From: Aeriscardovia sp040773385
GTDB taxonomy: Bacteria > Actinomycetota > Actinomycetes > Actinomycetales > Bifidobacteriaceae
Length of the DNA stretch: 19,357 nucleotides
NCBI GenBank assembly: GCA_040773385.1
Contig: JAXGWH010000020.1
Coordinates: 1-19,357, forward strand
Reading direction: 5' to 3'
The notes under the pieces were generated by a model. It saw only the letters and a list, made by a program, of their open reading frames with translations, ran no database searches and was not told where the DNA came from. Below are positions 6,930 through 14,827 of this stretch, piece by piece. The position numbers and the translations under genes are program-made. The first letter of the stretch is position 1. Each line of letters starts with the position of its first letter.

Positions 6930-7886
6930 ATGGCGCAACGCACGGCAATCCTTGTCATCCGGCCCGATATCTCGCGGGATGTGGTCGACTTCGTCCGCTC
7001 GTCGCTGAGCAGGGCGGGCATGGCCGTCGATCTCGTCACCGACATGCCCAGCCGGCGGCTGGGACAGTGGCGCAAACCGGTCGTCGACCCGGCAACGGAG
7101 ATCGCCGTCGTCCTCGGCGGCGACGGGACCATCCTCGGCGCGGCGGAGCTCGTCAAATCGACGGATATCCCGATCCTCGGCGTCAATATGGGCCATGTCG
7201 GCTTCCTGGCCGAGTTCGAGAGCTTCCAGCTCAAAGAGGCGATCGCACGGATCGTAGACCGCGACTACCACATCTCGCACCGCACGCTCGCCGACGTGAT
7301 GGCCTATATCCCCGGCCATGAGGAGCCGCTGCACGACTGGGCGCTCAACGAGGCGACCATCGAGAAGGCCGAGCGCGGCCGCATGGTCAGCCTCGGCATC
7401 GCCGTCGACGGGCAGGAGATCAGCTCGTACTCGGCGGACGGCCTCATCCTCTCCACGCCGACCGGGTCGACCGCCTACGCCTTCTCCGCGCACGGCCCGG
7501 TCATCTGGCCCGACGCCGACTGCCTCGAGATGGTCCCGCTCGCCGCGCACGCCCTCTTCGCCCGGCCCCTCATCCTCGGCCCCCACGCCCGTGTGCGCGT
7601 GGGTGTGCTCGAAGGCAACTCCGAGGGCGCCTGGCTCACGTGCGACGGGCGGCGCTCGGCGGAGCTGCCGATCGGCTCGCGCGTCGTCATCCAGGAATGC
7701 AAGGACCGCCTGTCCATCGCCACACTCTCCGAGGTGCCGTTCAGCAGAAGGCTCGTGACCAAGTTCGATCTGCCTGTCACCGGCTGGAGGTTGCGCTCCG
7801 GGCAGACCGCCGACACGGACGGTGACAGCTTGGCCCACGCACCCGGTCCCGGCTCGCAGGGGAAGGCGGGCGGCCATGCTCTCTGA
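6930..7886 (+). CDS. nadK: NAD kinase
   Basis: This enzyme phosphorylates NAD to NADP, using ATP or polyphosphate in related actinobacterial enzymes. The 318-residue protein shows the GGDGT nucleotide-binding motif in VLGGDGTILGAAE (residues ~56-68), the conserved ALNE at ~136, and the C-terminal family signature STPTGSTAYAFSAHGP (~174-189). The start at 6930 follows a strong Shine-Dalgarno (AGAAAGGGGG). An in-frame GTG/ATG further upstream would overlap tlyA and read through the promoter and LexA box. The last ~25 residues are low complexity and overlap the recN start by 11 bases, so the two are probably co-transcribed. Length and motifs are intact. The gene is also called ppnK. Confidence 0.96.
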   Translation: MAQRTAILVIRPDISRDVVDFVRSSLSRAGMAVDLVTDMPSRRLGQWRKPVVDPATEIAVVLGGDGTILGAAELVKSTDIPILGVNMGHVGFLAEFESFQLKEAIARIVDRDYHISHRTLADVMAYIPGHEEPLHDWALNEATIEKAERGRMVSLGIAVDGQEISSYSADGLILSTPTGSTAYAFSAHGPVIWPDADCLEMVPLAAHALFARPLILGPHARVRVGVLEGNSEGAWLTCDGRRSAELPIGSRVVIQECKDRLSIATLSEVPFSRRLVTKFDLPVTGWRLRSGQTADTDGDSLAHAPGPGSQGKAGGHAL

Positions 7887-9678
7887 ACTGGAGATTCGCC
7901 ATCTTGGCCCGATCTGGCACGCCGATCTCAAGATGGGCCCGGGAATGATCGCCATCACCGGCGAGACGGGCACCGGCAAATCCATGCTCCTGTCCGCCGT
8001 CGGGCTCGTGCGCGGCGCCCAGGCGGACACGCAGCGCGTCAGCGCCGGCAGCACCGAGACGTGGGTGCAGGCCATCTTTGACTCGCCGGCGGGATCCGAG
8101 GCGCTCGCGCTCGCCAAGGACGCCGGCGTGCCCGCCGAGGACGGCGAGCTCTTCCTCGCCCGGCGCGTGCCCGCCAAGGGCCGCAGCCGCAGCGTGCTCG
8201 ACGGCCACACCGTGCCCAAGGCTGTTCTGCGGGATGTGTGCGACTCGATGCTCATCGTCCACGGGCAGTCCGAGCAGCTGCGCCTCGTCTCCTCAGCCCG
8301 CCAGCGTGAGTTCCTCGATGATTTCGCCGGTCTGTCGGAACGGCTCTCGCAGTACGGGCAGGCGTGGGATCAGTACCACCAGGCCGACGCGCGGCTCGCC
8401 CGGCTGCGCTCGCAGCAGGCGCAGGCGCGCCAGCAGTCCGACTATCTGCATGACTCGCTCGAACAGATCCGTCGTGTCGACCCGCGTCCCCATGAGGACG
8501 ACGAGCTGCGCGAGCAGCGCACGCGCATCGAGAATTCCGCACAGATCCGCGACGCGCTCCTGCAGGCCATCTCCGCCCTCGACCCGACCGCGCTCGACAT
8601 GGCAGGGCAGGATGACGAAGTCCCTTCCGCTGCGGCACTGCTCGAGCAGGCGCGTCAGGCGCTGCGCCCTGCGGAGAAGGTCGCCCAGGTGGCCCAGGCC
8701 GCAAGCCAGATCGGCGATCTGGCAGCCCAGATCTCCGATATCGTCTCCCAGCTCTCGGCCCAGCTCGACGCAGGCAGCGGCACCGACCAGGATCTCGATA
8801 CCATCAACGGCCGCATCCACGATCTCTCCGAGCTCACACGCCGCTGGGGACCCACCATCGATGACGTGCTCGCCTGGAAGGACAAGGCGGAGAAGGAACT
8901 CGAGGAGACCGACGCCTCGCCCGAGCACCTCGACAAGCTCACCACAGAGCGTGCCGAGGCGCTGTCACAGGCTTACAAGCTCGCCCTCGGCATCCATGAG
9001 GAACGGCGTGCCGCCGCGGCGCATCTGGCCGACATCGTCAACCACGAGCTGAAGAGCCTGGCGATGGACGGCGCACGGCTCTCCGTGCACGTCACACAGC
9101 GGGGAGGAGAGGAGGCGCTCGACGCCACCGGCATCGACACGGTCGACTTCCTCTTCTCCGCCTATCCAGGTGCCCCGGAGCAGCCGCTCGAAAAGTCCGC
9201 CTCGGGCGGCGAGCTGTCGCGTCTCATGCTTGCCCTCGAGCTCGCGCTCGCCGAATCGCGCAAGGACGCCGCACAAAAGAAAGGCCTCGGCAGCGAGCCG
9301 ACCTTCATCTTCGACGAGGTGGACGCCGGTGTGGGCGGCGAGGCGGCCGTCGAACTGGGCAAACGTCTCGCGTGGCTCGCCCGTTCGGCGCAGGTGATCG
9401 TCGTCACCCATCTCGCCCAGGTGGCCAGCTGGGCGACCACCCAGTTCGTCGTCGCCAAGAAGCGCCGGCCCACGGAAGACGGCTCGGCCGTCACCACCAC
9501 CGTCACGCAGGTCGAGGGGGCGGCACGCGAGCAGGAGATCGCCCGTATGCTCTCCGGCTCGGATACGGAGCTCTCGCTCGACCATGCCCGGGAACTGCTC
9601 GCCTCCAGCACGATCAGCCCGTCCAACCCCGCGCCGGAGGAGACACGGGAACAAACAGGCCCGCAGGCGCGGCCCTGA
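7876..9678 (+). CDS. recN: DNA repair ATPase RecN
   Basis: RecN is an SMC-like cytoplasmic ATPase that acts early in double-strand-break repair. The protein is 600 residues. It has Walker A as GETGTGKS (residues ~31-38), a long central coiled coil rich in Gln, Ala, Arg and Glu (~155-390), the ABC signature KSASGGELSRLMLALELAL (~440), and Walker B as TFIFDEVDAGVGG (~476-488). A D-loop/H-loop follows as VVTHLAQVASWA. I chose the ATG at 7876, which follows GGAAGG at 7861-7866. Starting there puts the head domain right at the N-terminus as in other RecN proteins (MLSELEIRHLGPI). The gene overlaps nadK by 11 bases and is under the LexA box at 6882-6897. The last ~25 residues are a variable Pro/Glu/Thr tail. 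Confidence 0.97.
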   Translation: MLSELEIRHLGPIWHADLKMGPGMIAITGETGTGKSMLLSAVGLVRGAQADTQRVSAGSTETWVQAIFDSPAGSEALALAKDAGVPAEDGELFLARRVPAKGRSRSVLDGHTVPKAVLRDVCDSMLIVHGQSEQLRLVSSARQREFLDDFAGLSERLSQYGQAWDQYHQADARLARLRSQQAQARQQSDYLHDSLEQIRRVDPRPHEDDELREQRTRIENSAQIRDALLQAISALDPTALDMAGQDDEVPSAAALLEQARQALRPAEKVAQVAQAASQIGDLAAQISDIVSQLSAQLDAGSGTDQDLDTINGRIHDLSELTRRWGPTIDDVLAWKDKAEKELEETDASPEHLDKLTTERAEALSQAYKLALGIHEERRAAAAHLADIVNHELKSLAMDGARLSVHVTQRGGEEALDATGIDTVDFLFSAYPGAPEQPLEKSASGGELSRLMLALELALAESRKDAAQKKGLGSEPTFIFDEVDAGVGGEAAVELGKRLAWLARSAQVIVVTHLAQVASWATTQFVVAKKRRPTEDGSAVTTTVTQVEGAAREQEIARMLSGSDTELSLDHARELLASSTISPSNPAPEETREQTGPQARP

Positions 9679-9710
9679 CCGCCGATCAGCGTAAAATTCC
9701 CCACAGCACA

Positions 9711-9727
9711 CCGTCCTGAGAGGACGG
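9711..9727 (+). terminator. Hairpin downstream of recN
   Basis: CCGTCCT and AGGACGG form a perfect 7-bp stem with a GAG loop, 33 bases after the recN stop. No T-run follows (GCGCGGGG), so it may be an attenuating or RNA-stabilising hairpin rather than a full terminator. Confidence 0.4.
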
Positions 9728-9745
9728 GCGCGGGGCGCGGGTCCG

Positions 9746-9757
9746 GGGCATATGCCC
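9746..9757. promoter_or_regulatory. Perfect 12-bp palindrome before the hypothetical gene
   Basis: GGGCATATGCCC is a perfect palindrome 24-35 bases before the start codon of the next gene. It could be a small operator or simply a chance palindrome. A TAAAAT sequence at 9692-9697 is the only -10-like element nearby and lacks a matching -35. Confidence 0.25.
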
Positions 9758-9780
9758 GACGGACGAATCGAAGGAGCGTC

Positions 9781-10557
9781 ATGGCAGACGAGAACAAGAA
9801 CGACGAGGACACGCAGCCGATCGCCCCGCCGCCCGTCGCCCACCATCGTGCCGACGGTTTTATGCCGATTGCCTCGGAGCGGCTCTCCCAGGTCCGTTAT
9901 GTGTTCATCGTCCAGATCGAGGACGGTGTGGCCTCCGCGCGCTCACGGTCCTGCCTCGAATACGCCGATGCCGTCCTGATGGCGTGGCCCGATGAGACGG
10001 CGGAGGGCATACTGCCTTCCGACCAGGTGGACCACGAGGCCATGGCACGTGCCGAGAAAGAGATGGAACGCCATATCGTGGCGTTCAGACTGGCGGAACG
10101 TGCCGACCAGACCGATGTGATGGGCGACGAGCTCGTCAAGATCGCCGCCGCCGCCGCCGTCATCCGGCATGCTTACCAGCCCCAGGTTCGCATCCCCACG
10201 ATCGAGGAGATCTCGCGCGTCGTGGGAGAGGAATGGAACGAGGAGATGGGCTCCATCGATGCGGAGGAGCTCGAGAACGGCGAGGAGCTGCGCCACGACG
10301 TCGAGGTCGCCACGCAGAACGGGCCGACCGGCAACATCCCCTCCGCCGAGGAGCTGCGCGAGAAGCGCGAGCATGAGGCGCGTGAGGACCGCCGGCGCCA
10401 TCAGCGTGAGTCATGGGAGCAGGAGAGGTTCGGCTCCGGCAAACAAAATGGCGGTGATGATACAGCCGCGAATGATGGCGTCACCGACGAGACGGACGGT
10501 GACGCCGCGGCCGGCGGGAACAACGATGCGGACAGCAATGGGGGCAACGAGCAATGA
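9781..10557 (+). CDS. Hydrophilic hypothetical protein
   Basis: I do not recognise this 258-residue protein. The start is well supported by AAGGAG at 9771-9776, four bases before the ATG. Residues ~30-135 look globular, beginning at ERLSQVRYVFIVQIEDGVAS and continuing through an Ala-rich helix (KIAAAAAVIRHAY). Residues ~140-215 are highly charged and probably helical or coiled coil (REKREHEAREDRRRHQRESW). The last ~40 residues are an Asp/Gly/Asn-rich disordered tail. There is no signal peptide or membrane segment. The stop overlaps the nadD start (ATGA), so it is likely in one operon with nadD. Third-position GC use is typical of the window, supporting a native gene. A lineage-specific bifidobacterial protein is my best guess. 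Confidence 0.8.
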   Translation: MADENKNDEDTQPIAPPPVAHHRADGFMPIASERLSQVRYVFIVQIEDGVASARSRSCLEYADAVLMAWPDETAEGILPSDQVDHEAMARAEKEMERHIVAFRLAERADQTDVMGDELVKIAAAAAVIRHAYQPQVRIPTIEEISRVVGEEWNEEMGSIDAEELENGEELRHDVEVATQNGPTGNIPSAEELREKREHEAREDRRRHQRESWEQERFGSGKQNGGDDTAANDGVTDETDGDAAAGGNNDADSNGGNEQ

Positions 10558-11417
10558 TGGTCCCATCATTCCCTTCTTCCTCCTTGCCTCCGGACTCGAC
10601 ACTGTCCGTGGGGCAGGCGTCCGGATCTGCGGCCGACCAGTCCGCACAAGGGGCACAGGTGTCCCGGCCTGCCGTCGGCCGATCAGACGCCCGTCGACGC
10701 CAGGCGCCGCTCCTGTCGTACCTGCGTGCCCGCGGCTCATGGCGCGGCAACAGGCATTCCCGTCTGCGCATCGGCATCATGGGCGGCACGTTCGATCCCA
10801 TCCACAACGGCCATCTCGTGGCGGCGAGCGAGGTCGCCTGGAACTACGATCTCGATGAGGTCATCTTCGTACCGACAGGACGGCCGGCCTTCAAACTCGG
10901 CAAGCATGTGACGAACGCCGAGGACCGCTATCTGATGACGGTGATCGCCACCTCCTCCAACCCGCGTTTCACCGTCTCCCGCGTCGACATCGACCGGCCC
11001 GGCGTCACGTACACCGTCGACACCCTGCGCGACCTGCACGCCCAGTATCCCGACGCCGAGCTGCTCTTCATCACCGGCGCCGACGCCGTCGCGGAGATCC
11101 TGCGGTGGAAGGACGCCGACGAGCTGTTCCGGCTGGCGCGGTTCGTCGCCGTCACCCGGCCGGGCTACTCCTCGGATCTGAGCCGGCTGCATCTGCCACA
11201 AGGGCGCGTGGACGTGCTCGAGATCCCGGCGCTGTCCATCTCCTCCACCGATGTGCGCGCACGCGCAGCACGTCACGAGCCGGTGTGGTACCTCGTGCCC
11301 GACGGGGTGGTGCAATACATCGCCAAACACGGGCTGTATCGTGACGACGGCGATCTCGTCGCCGATCCTTCCGCGCCCACGGCGCCCGACCCCTCCACCG
11401 GCGGACTGTCCGTCTGA
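10554..11417 (+). CDS. nadD: Nicotinate-nucleotide adenylyltransferase
   Basis: NadD adenylates nicotinate mononucleotide to nicotinate adenine dinucleotide, the penultimate step of NAD synthesis. The HxGH nucleotidyltransferase motif is present as GIMGGTFDPIHNGHL (residues ~74-88). Other family features are VPTGRPAFK, the FITGADAVAEILRWKD region, and ISSTDVRAR near the C-terminus. From the ATG overlapping the upstream stop the protein is 287 residues, with ~70 residues of low-complexity sequence before the core. A GTG at 10659, with AAGGGG five bases upstream, would give a 252-residue protein and is a real alternative. The extension uses more A/T at third positions than the core. No neighbour changes the assignment. 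Confidence 0.94.
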   Translation: MMVPSFPSSSLPPDSTLSVGQASGSAADQSAQGAQVSRPAVGRSDARRRQAPLLSYLRARGSWRGNRHSRLRIGIMGGTFDPIHNGHLVAASEVAWNYDLDEVIFVPTGRPAFKLGKHVTNAEDRYLMTVIATSSNPRFTVSRVDIDRPGVTYTVDTLRDLHAQYPDAELLFITGADAVAEILRWKDADELFRLARFVAVTRPGYSSDLSRLHLPQGRVDVLEIPALSISSTDVRARAARHEPVWYLVPDGVVQYIAKHGLYRDDGDLVADPSAPTAPDPSTGGLSV

Positions 11418-11579
11418 TGCGCGGGACCCGGATCCCCGTCCATCCGGGATATCTGGACCCATTTGGGGTGCCGCACCCCGCAATCCCCGTCATCACAGGG
11501 CGTCTGTATGAGCCGGTAGCATAAAAAAGGCTTTCTGGCCGATGGAGTTGTGACTCGCGACACAGGTGGGGAGATCACG
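11418..11579 (+). promoter_or_regulatory. nadD-prs intergenic region with two hairpins
   Basis: Two perfect hairpins are present: CCCGGAT/ATCCGGG (11427-11433 and 11442-11448, 8-base loop) and GGGGTG/CACCCC (11465-11470 and 11474-11479, 3-base loop). Neither is followed by a T-run. A TAGCAT at 11517-11522 in an A-rich stretch is a possible -10 for prs, without a convincing -35. The hairpins could end nadD transcription or shape the prs leader. I recognise no known riboswitch. Confidence 0.4.
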
Positions 11580-12596
11580 GTGAGCGTACTTCTCGAAGGC
11601 GTACCGGATAAAAATCTTGTTCTCGTGACCGGGCGTGCGTACCCGAAACTGGCACAGGACGTGGCCGACCAGCTCGGCATCGACGTGCTCAAGACCACGC
11701 AGTATGACTTCGCCAACGGCGAGATGTACTGCCGCTACACACAGTCCGTGCGCGGTGCGGACGCTTTCGTGCTGCAGTCGCACACGCAGCCCATCAACAA
11801 GTGGATCATGGAGCAGCTCATCATGATCGACGCCATGAAGCGGGCGTCCGCGCGCTCCATCACCGCCGTCGTGCCGTTCCTGGGTTATTCACGCCAGGAC
11901 AAGAAGCACCTCGGCCGCGAACCCATCTCCTCACGTCTCATCTTCGACCTGTTCACCGCCGCGGGCGCCGACCGCATCATGTCGGTGGATCTGCACGCCG
12001 CCCAGTCGCAGGGCTTCTTCGACGGCCCGGTGGACCATCTGCAGGCCATGCCGCTGCTCACCAGCTACATCAAGACCCGCATCACCGACCCGAGCAACAT
12101 CGCCGTGGTCTCCCCGGATGCCGGCCGCATCCGCGTGGCCGAGCAGTGGGCGGCGGCCCTCGGCGGCGGCCCTCTCGCGTTCGTGCACAAGACGCGTGAC
12201 ATCCGCCATCCCAACCAGGCCGCCTCGCACCGCGTGGTGGGTGACGTGGCGGGCAAGGACTGCGTGCTCGTGGACGACATGATCGACACCGGAGGCACCA
12301 TCTACGGCGCCACGCAGTGCCTGCACGAGGCCGGCGCAAAGTCGGTCACCATCGTGGCAACGCACGGCCTGCTCAACGACCCGGCCCTCGAGCGCCTGCG
12401 CAAGTGCCACGCCAAGGAGATCGTGCTCACCGACACGGTGCCGATCCCGGCCGAGAAGCGCCTGCCGAACATGACGGTGCTTTCCATCGCCCCGCTGCTC
12501 GCCGCCGCCATGAAAGCCGTCTTCACCGACGGTTCGGTGGCCAAGCTCTTCGAGGAGTTCCCCAAGCGCCAGGGCAGCGACTTCCTCCTCGCCTGA
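11580..12596 (+). CDS. prs: Ribose-phosphate pyrophosphokinase (PRPP synthase)
   Basis: This cytoplasmic enzyme transfers pyrophosphate from ATP to ribose 5-phosphate, giving PRPP for purine, pyrimidine, His, Trp and NAD synthesis. The 338-residue protein has the flexible catalytic loop LGYSRQDKKHLGREPISSR (residues ~101-119), the metal-binding DLHAAQSQGFFDGP (~137-150), and the PRPP-binding CVLVDDMIDTGGTI (~223-236). I chose the GTG at 11580 because it follows GGGGAG at 11568-11573 at good spacing and because family members begin in the MSVxLEGxPDKNL style. A GTG ten codons earlier (11550) is less likely. tRNA-Gln and then glmU follow. A prs-glmU pairing is common in actinobacteria and other bacteria. 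Confidence 0.95.
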   Translation: MSVLLEGVPDKNLVLVTGRAYPKLAQDVADQLGIDVLKTTQYDFANGEMYCRYTQSVRGADAFVLQSHTQPINKWIMEQLIMIDAMKRASARSITAVVPFLGYSRQDKKHLGREPISSRLIFDLFTAAGADRIMSVDLHAAQSQGFFDGPVDHLQAMPLLTSYIKTRITDPSNIAVVSPDAGRIRVAEQWAAALGGGPLAFVHKTRDIRHPNQAASHRVVGDVAGKDCVLVDDMIDTGGTIYGATQCLHEAGAKSVTIVATHGLLNDPALERLRKCHAKEIVLTDTVPIPAEKRLPNMTVLSIAPLLAAAMKAVFTDGSVAKLFEEFPKRQGSDFLLA

Positions 12597-12639
12597 GGCA
12601 GGCGGCGTACAATTCTGAACGTGCCGCTGAGGCGGCAAT

Positions 12640-12710
12640 TCCCCCATGGTGTAATGGCAGCACACGGGCCTTTGGAACCCTTAGTCTTGGTTCGAATCCA
12701 GGTGGGGGAA
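12640..12710 (+). tRNA. tRNA-Gln (anticodon TTG)
   Basis: A full cloverleaf can be drawn. The acceptor stem is TCCCCCA/TGGGGGA, the D stem GTGT/GCAC, and the T arm CTTGG-TTCGAAT-CCAGG. The anticodon loop is CTTTGGA with anticodon TTG, reading CAA. CCA is not encoded. The anticodon stem is imperfect: three G-C pairs flanked by C/A next to the loop and C/T at the other end. A TACAAT -10-like element lies at 12608-12613, 26 bases upstream, with no clear -35, so read-through from prs is also possible. Confidence 0.88.
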
Positions 12711-12723
12711 CGAGAACAGCGAT

Positions 12724-12766
12724 GAGGCGGCAGGGATATCCGCAAAGGATGTCTCCCGCCTCTTTC
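12724..12766 (+). terminator. Rho-independent terminator after tRNA-Gln
   Basis: GAGGCGG (12724-12730) pairs with CCGCCTC (12756-12762), and GGGATATCC (12733-12741) pairs with GGATGTCTC (12747-12755). The loop is GCAAA and there is a two-base CA bulge. The stem is followed by TTTCGTCC, a short T-run. It lies 14 bases after the tRNA and would separate prs/tRNA-Gln from glmU transcription. Confidence 0.75.
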
Positions 12767-12814
12767 GTCCCGGATCCTGCGCTCGCGCGCAGCAGGGGCA
12801 GGAAGGTTGGTTCT

Positions 12815-14293
12815 ATGGGCATCAGTGCGGCGATCATCCTCGCGGCGGGCCAGGGCAAGCGCATGAAATCACAGACCTCCAAGGTCCTCTTCTCCATCGC
12901 GGGCGTGCCGTTCATCCGGCGTGTGATGCGCGCGGCGAAGGCGACCGATCCGCGCGTGCTCTCCGTCATCCTCGCCCGCACCGACGAGAAGGTGACACCG
13001 GTGGTGATGGCCGAGAATCCCGACACGCGCCGCTTGGTGCAGGACCAGTTCAAGGGCACCGGCTACGCCGTGCGGTGCGCCGTCGACCAGCTGGGCGATG
13101 TGTTCGGCAATGCCGTCGAAGGCCGGTCCGACCCGGTGATGATTCTGGCCGGCGACATGCCACTGCTGGATGCCGGCACGCTCACCGCCTTCGTGGACGA
13201 TTACCGCCGGCACGGCAGTCTCGCCTCCGTGCTGACCACCACGCTGAAGGATCCGACCGGCTACGGGCGCATCGTGCGCGATGCCTCGGGCCACGTCACT
13301 TCCATTGTGGAGGAGCGCGACGCCACAGCCGAGCAGCGCAGAATCACCGAGGTGAACACCTCCGTCTACCTGTTCGACCCTGCGGTGCTCAAGGAGGGCC
13401 TGACCACCCTTGATGACGACAACGATCAGCACGAGCTGTACCTCACCGACGTCATCGCCTTCGCCGCGAAGAAAGGGCTCGTCACCAGTTTCACCGCGCC
13501 CGACCCGCTGTGCGTGGAGGGCGTCAACGACAGGGTCCAGCTTGCGAACCTGGCAAAGCGCTACAACCGCCGTGTGTGCGAGAAATGGATGCGCGAGGGC
13601 GTCACCATCCTTGACCCGGATACCACGTGGATCGAGGACTCCGTCAAACTGGCGCAGGACGTCACCCTCCTTCCTGGCAGCTTCCTCCAGGGCAGGACCG
13701 TCGTGGAGCAGGACGCGGTCGTCGGGCCGTACACGACCCTCATCGACGCCACCGTGCATGAGGGCGCGGTGGTCGAGCGTGCGCGCGTGCAGGAGACCGA
13801 GATCGGCAGGCACGCGAACATCGGCCCGTGGACGTACCTGCGTCCGGGCAACGTGCTCGCCGACGACACGAAGGCCGGCGCGTTCGTGGAGATGAAGAAG
13901 GCCCATGTGGACCACGGCACAAAGGTGCCGCACCTCATCTACCTCGGCGACACGCATATCGAGCATGACTCCAACGTGGGCGGCGGCACCATCACCGCCA
14001 ACTATGACGGCAAGAGCAAGCACCGCACCCATATCGGCGCGGGCGTGCATATCGGCGCGGGCAACATGCTCGTCGCCCCGGTGAGCGTGGGCGACGGCGT
14101 GACCACCGGCGCCGGCTCGGTCATCCGTCATGATGTGTCCGACGGGTCGATGGTGTTCTCCGAGAACACGCAGCACGAGGTGAAGAACTGGCTGCCCCGC
14201 TACGAGCGCTCCGACGCCAACTGGGACTACGGCAACGGCCGGCCCAAGGCCGATGAGGGGCCGGGTGCCGGCGCGGACCAGAAGAACAAGTGA
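12815..14293 (+). CDS. glmU: Bifunctional GlcNAc-1-phosphate uridyltransferase / glucosamine-1-phosphate acetyltransferase
   Basis: GlmU makes UDP-GlcNAc for peptidoglycan in two steps, acetylating GlcN-1-P and then transferring UMP. The 492-residue protein starts with the pyrophosphorylase signature LAAGQGKRMKSQTSKVL (residues ~9-25). A GDMPLL metal-binding motif lies at ~114 and EVNTSVYLFD at ~180. A linker leads to a left-handed beta-helix of hexapeptide repeats (~265-450) with the active-site stretch TANYDGKSKHRT and IGAGVHIGAGNMLVAPVSVG. The ATG at 12815 follows GGAAGG (12801-12806) at a spacing of eight. The C-terminal ~20 residues are a Gly/Lys-rich tail. The length fits actinobacterial GlmU. 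It lies downstream of a terminator and 21 bases ahead of rsfS, with which it is probably co-transcribed. Confidence 0.97.
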   Translation: MGISAAIILAAGQGKRMKSQTSKVLFSIAGVPFIRRVMRAAKATDPRVLSVILARTDEKVTPVVMAENPDTRRLVQDQFKGTGYAVRCAVDQLGDVFGNAVEGRSDPVMILAGDMPLLDAGTLTAFVDDYRRHGSLASVLTTTLKDPTGYGRIVRDASGHVTSIVEERDATAEQRRITEVNTSVYLFDPAVLKEGLTTLDDDNDQHELYLTDVIAFAAKKGLVTSFTAPDPLCVEGVNDRVQLANLAKRYNRRVCEKWMREGVTILDPDTTWIEDSVKLAQDVTLLPGSFLQGRTVVEQDAVVGPYTTLIDATVHEGAVVERARVQETEIGRHANIGPWTYLRPGNVLADDTKAGAFVEMKKAHVDHGTKVPHLIYLGDTHIEHDSNVGGGTITANYDGKSKHRTHIGAGVHIGAGNMLVAPVSVGDGVTTGAGSVIRHDVSDGSMVFSENTQHEVKNWLPRYERSDANWDYGNGRPKADEGPGAGADQKNK

Positions 14294-14314
14294 GAAGCGA
14301 GAAAGGGACACACT

Positions 14315-14827
14315 GTGAGCGCGAATCCTGATTCGATCGCCGCCATCAAGGTGGCGGCACTGGCCGCCGACGAGACGAAGGCCGCGGACATCACCGCCTT
14401 TGACGTCTCCCAGCCGCTGGCCATCACCGACGCCTTCCTGCTGGCCACCGGCTCCTCACCCCGGCAGGTGCTCGCCATCGCCGAGAACATGGAGCACCGG
14501 CTGTACGAGAAGCTCGGCCTCAGGGCGGTGCGCCGCGAGGGCCTGGACGAGGCGTCGTGGGTGCTGATCGATTACGGCGACTTTGTGCTCCATGTGTTCG
14601 ACGAGAGCTCGCGCGCCTTCTACCGGCTCGATGATCTGTGGGGCGACTGCCCGCGCATCGACCTGGACCTGCCCAGCCCGGAGGAGGCCGCGGAAAAGCT
14701 CGGCGTGCACGAGAACCGTCCTGTGGGCGGCCCGTCCGACGCGGCCGAGGTGGCCGCCGCCTCCGCGCAGAAGGCGCAGAAGGCGCAGGAGGCGCAGGAG
14801 GCGCAGGAGGACGTCGACCATGAGTGA
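14315..14827 (+). CDS. rsfS: Ribosomal silencing factor RsfS
   Basis: RsfS (formerly Iojap/YbeB) binds ribosomal protein L14 (uL14) on the 50S subunit and blocks subunit joining under nutrient limitation. The core, residues ~1-120, has the family layout: VAALAADETKAADITAFDVS, a TDAFLLATGSSPRQVLAIAENMEHRL region, then WVLIDYGDFVLHVFDESSRAFYRLDDLWGD (described here in part). The GTG start at 14315 follows GAAAGGG. At 170 residues it is longer than the usual 110-130 because of a ~45-residue Ala/Glu/Gln tail that ends in five AQK/AQE units. The stop overlaps the next start by eight bases. Linkage to a histidine phosphatase downstream matches the mycobacterial rsfS-Rv2419c order. Confidence 0.95.
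   Translation: MSANPDSIAAIKVAALAADETKAADITAFDVSQPLAITDAFLLATGSSPRQVLAIAENMEHRLYEKLGLRAVRREGLDEASWVLIDYGDFVLHVFDESSRAFYRLDDLWGDCPRIDLDLPSPEEAAEKLGVHENRPVGGPSDAAEVAAASAQKAQKAQEAQEAQEDVDHE
14765..14809 (+). repeat. Five 9-bp tandem repeats at the rsfS 3' end
   Basis: Two copies of GCGCAGAAG are followed by three of GCGCAGGAG, encoding AQK AQK AQE AQE AQE. The copies are nearly identical, so the array is a good candidate for slippage. Gains or losses would keep both reading frames. It ends ten bases before the start codon of the overlapping phosphatase gene. Confidence 0.9.

Noticed and set aside
12640..12710. Integration (att) site at tRNA-Gln
   Set aside because: No second copy of the tRNA-Gln 3' end and no integrase were seen in the window.
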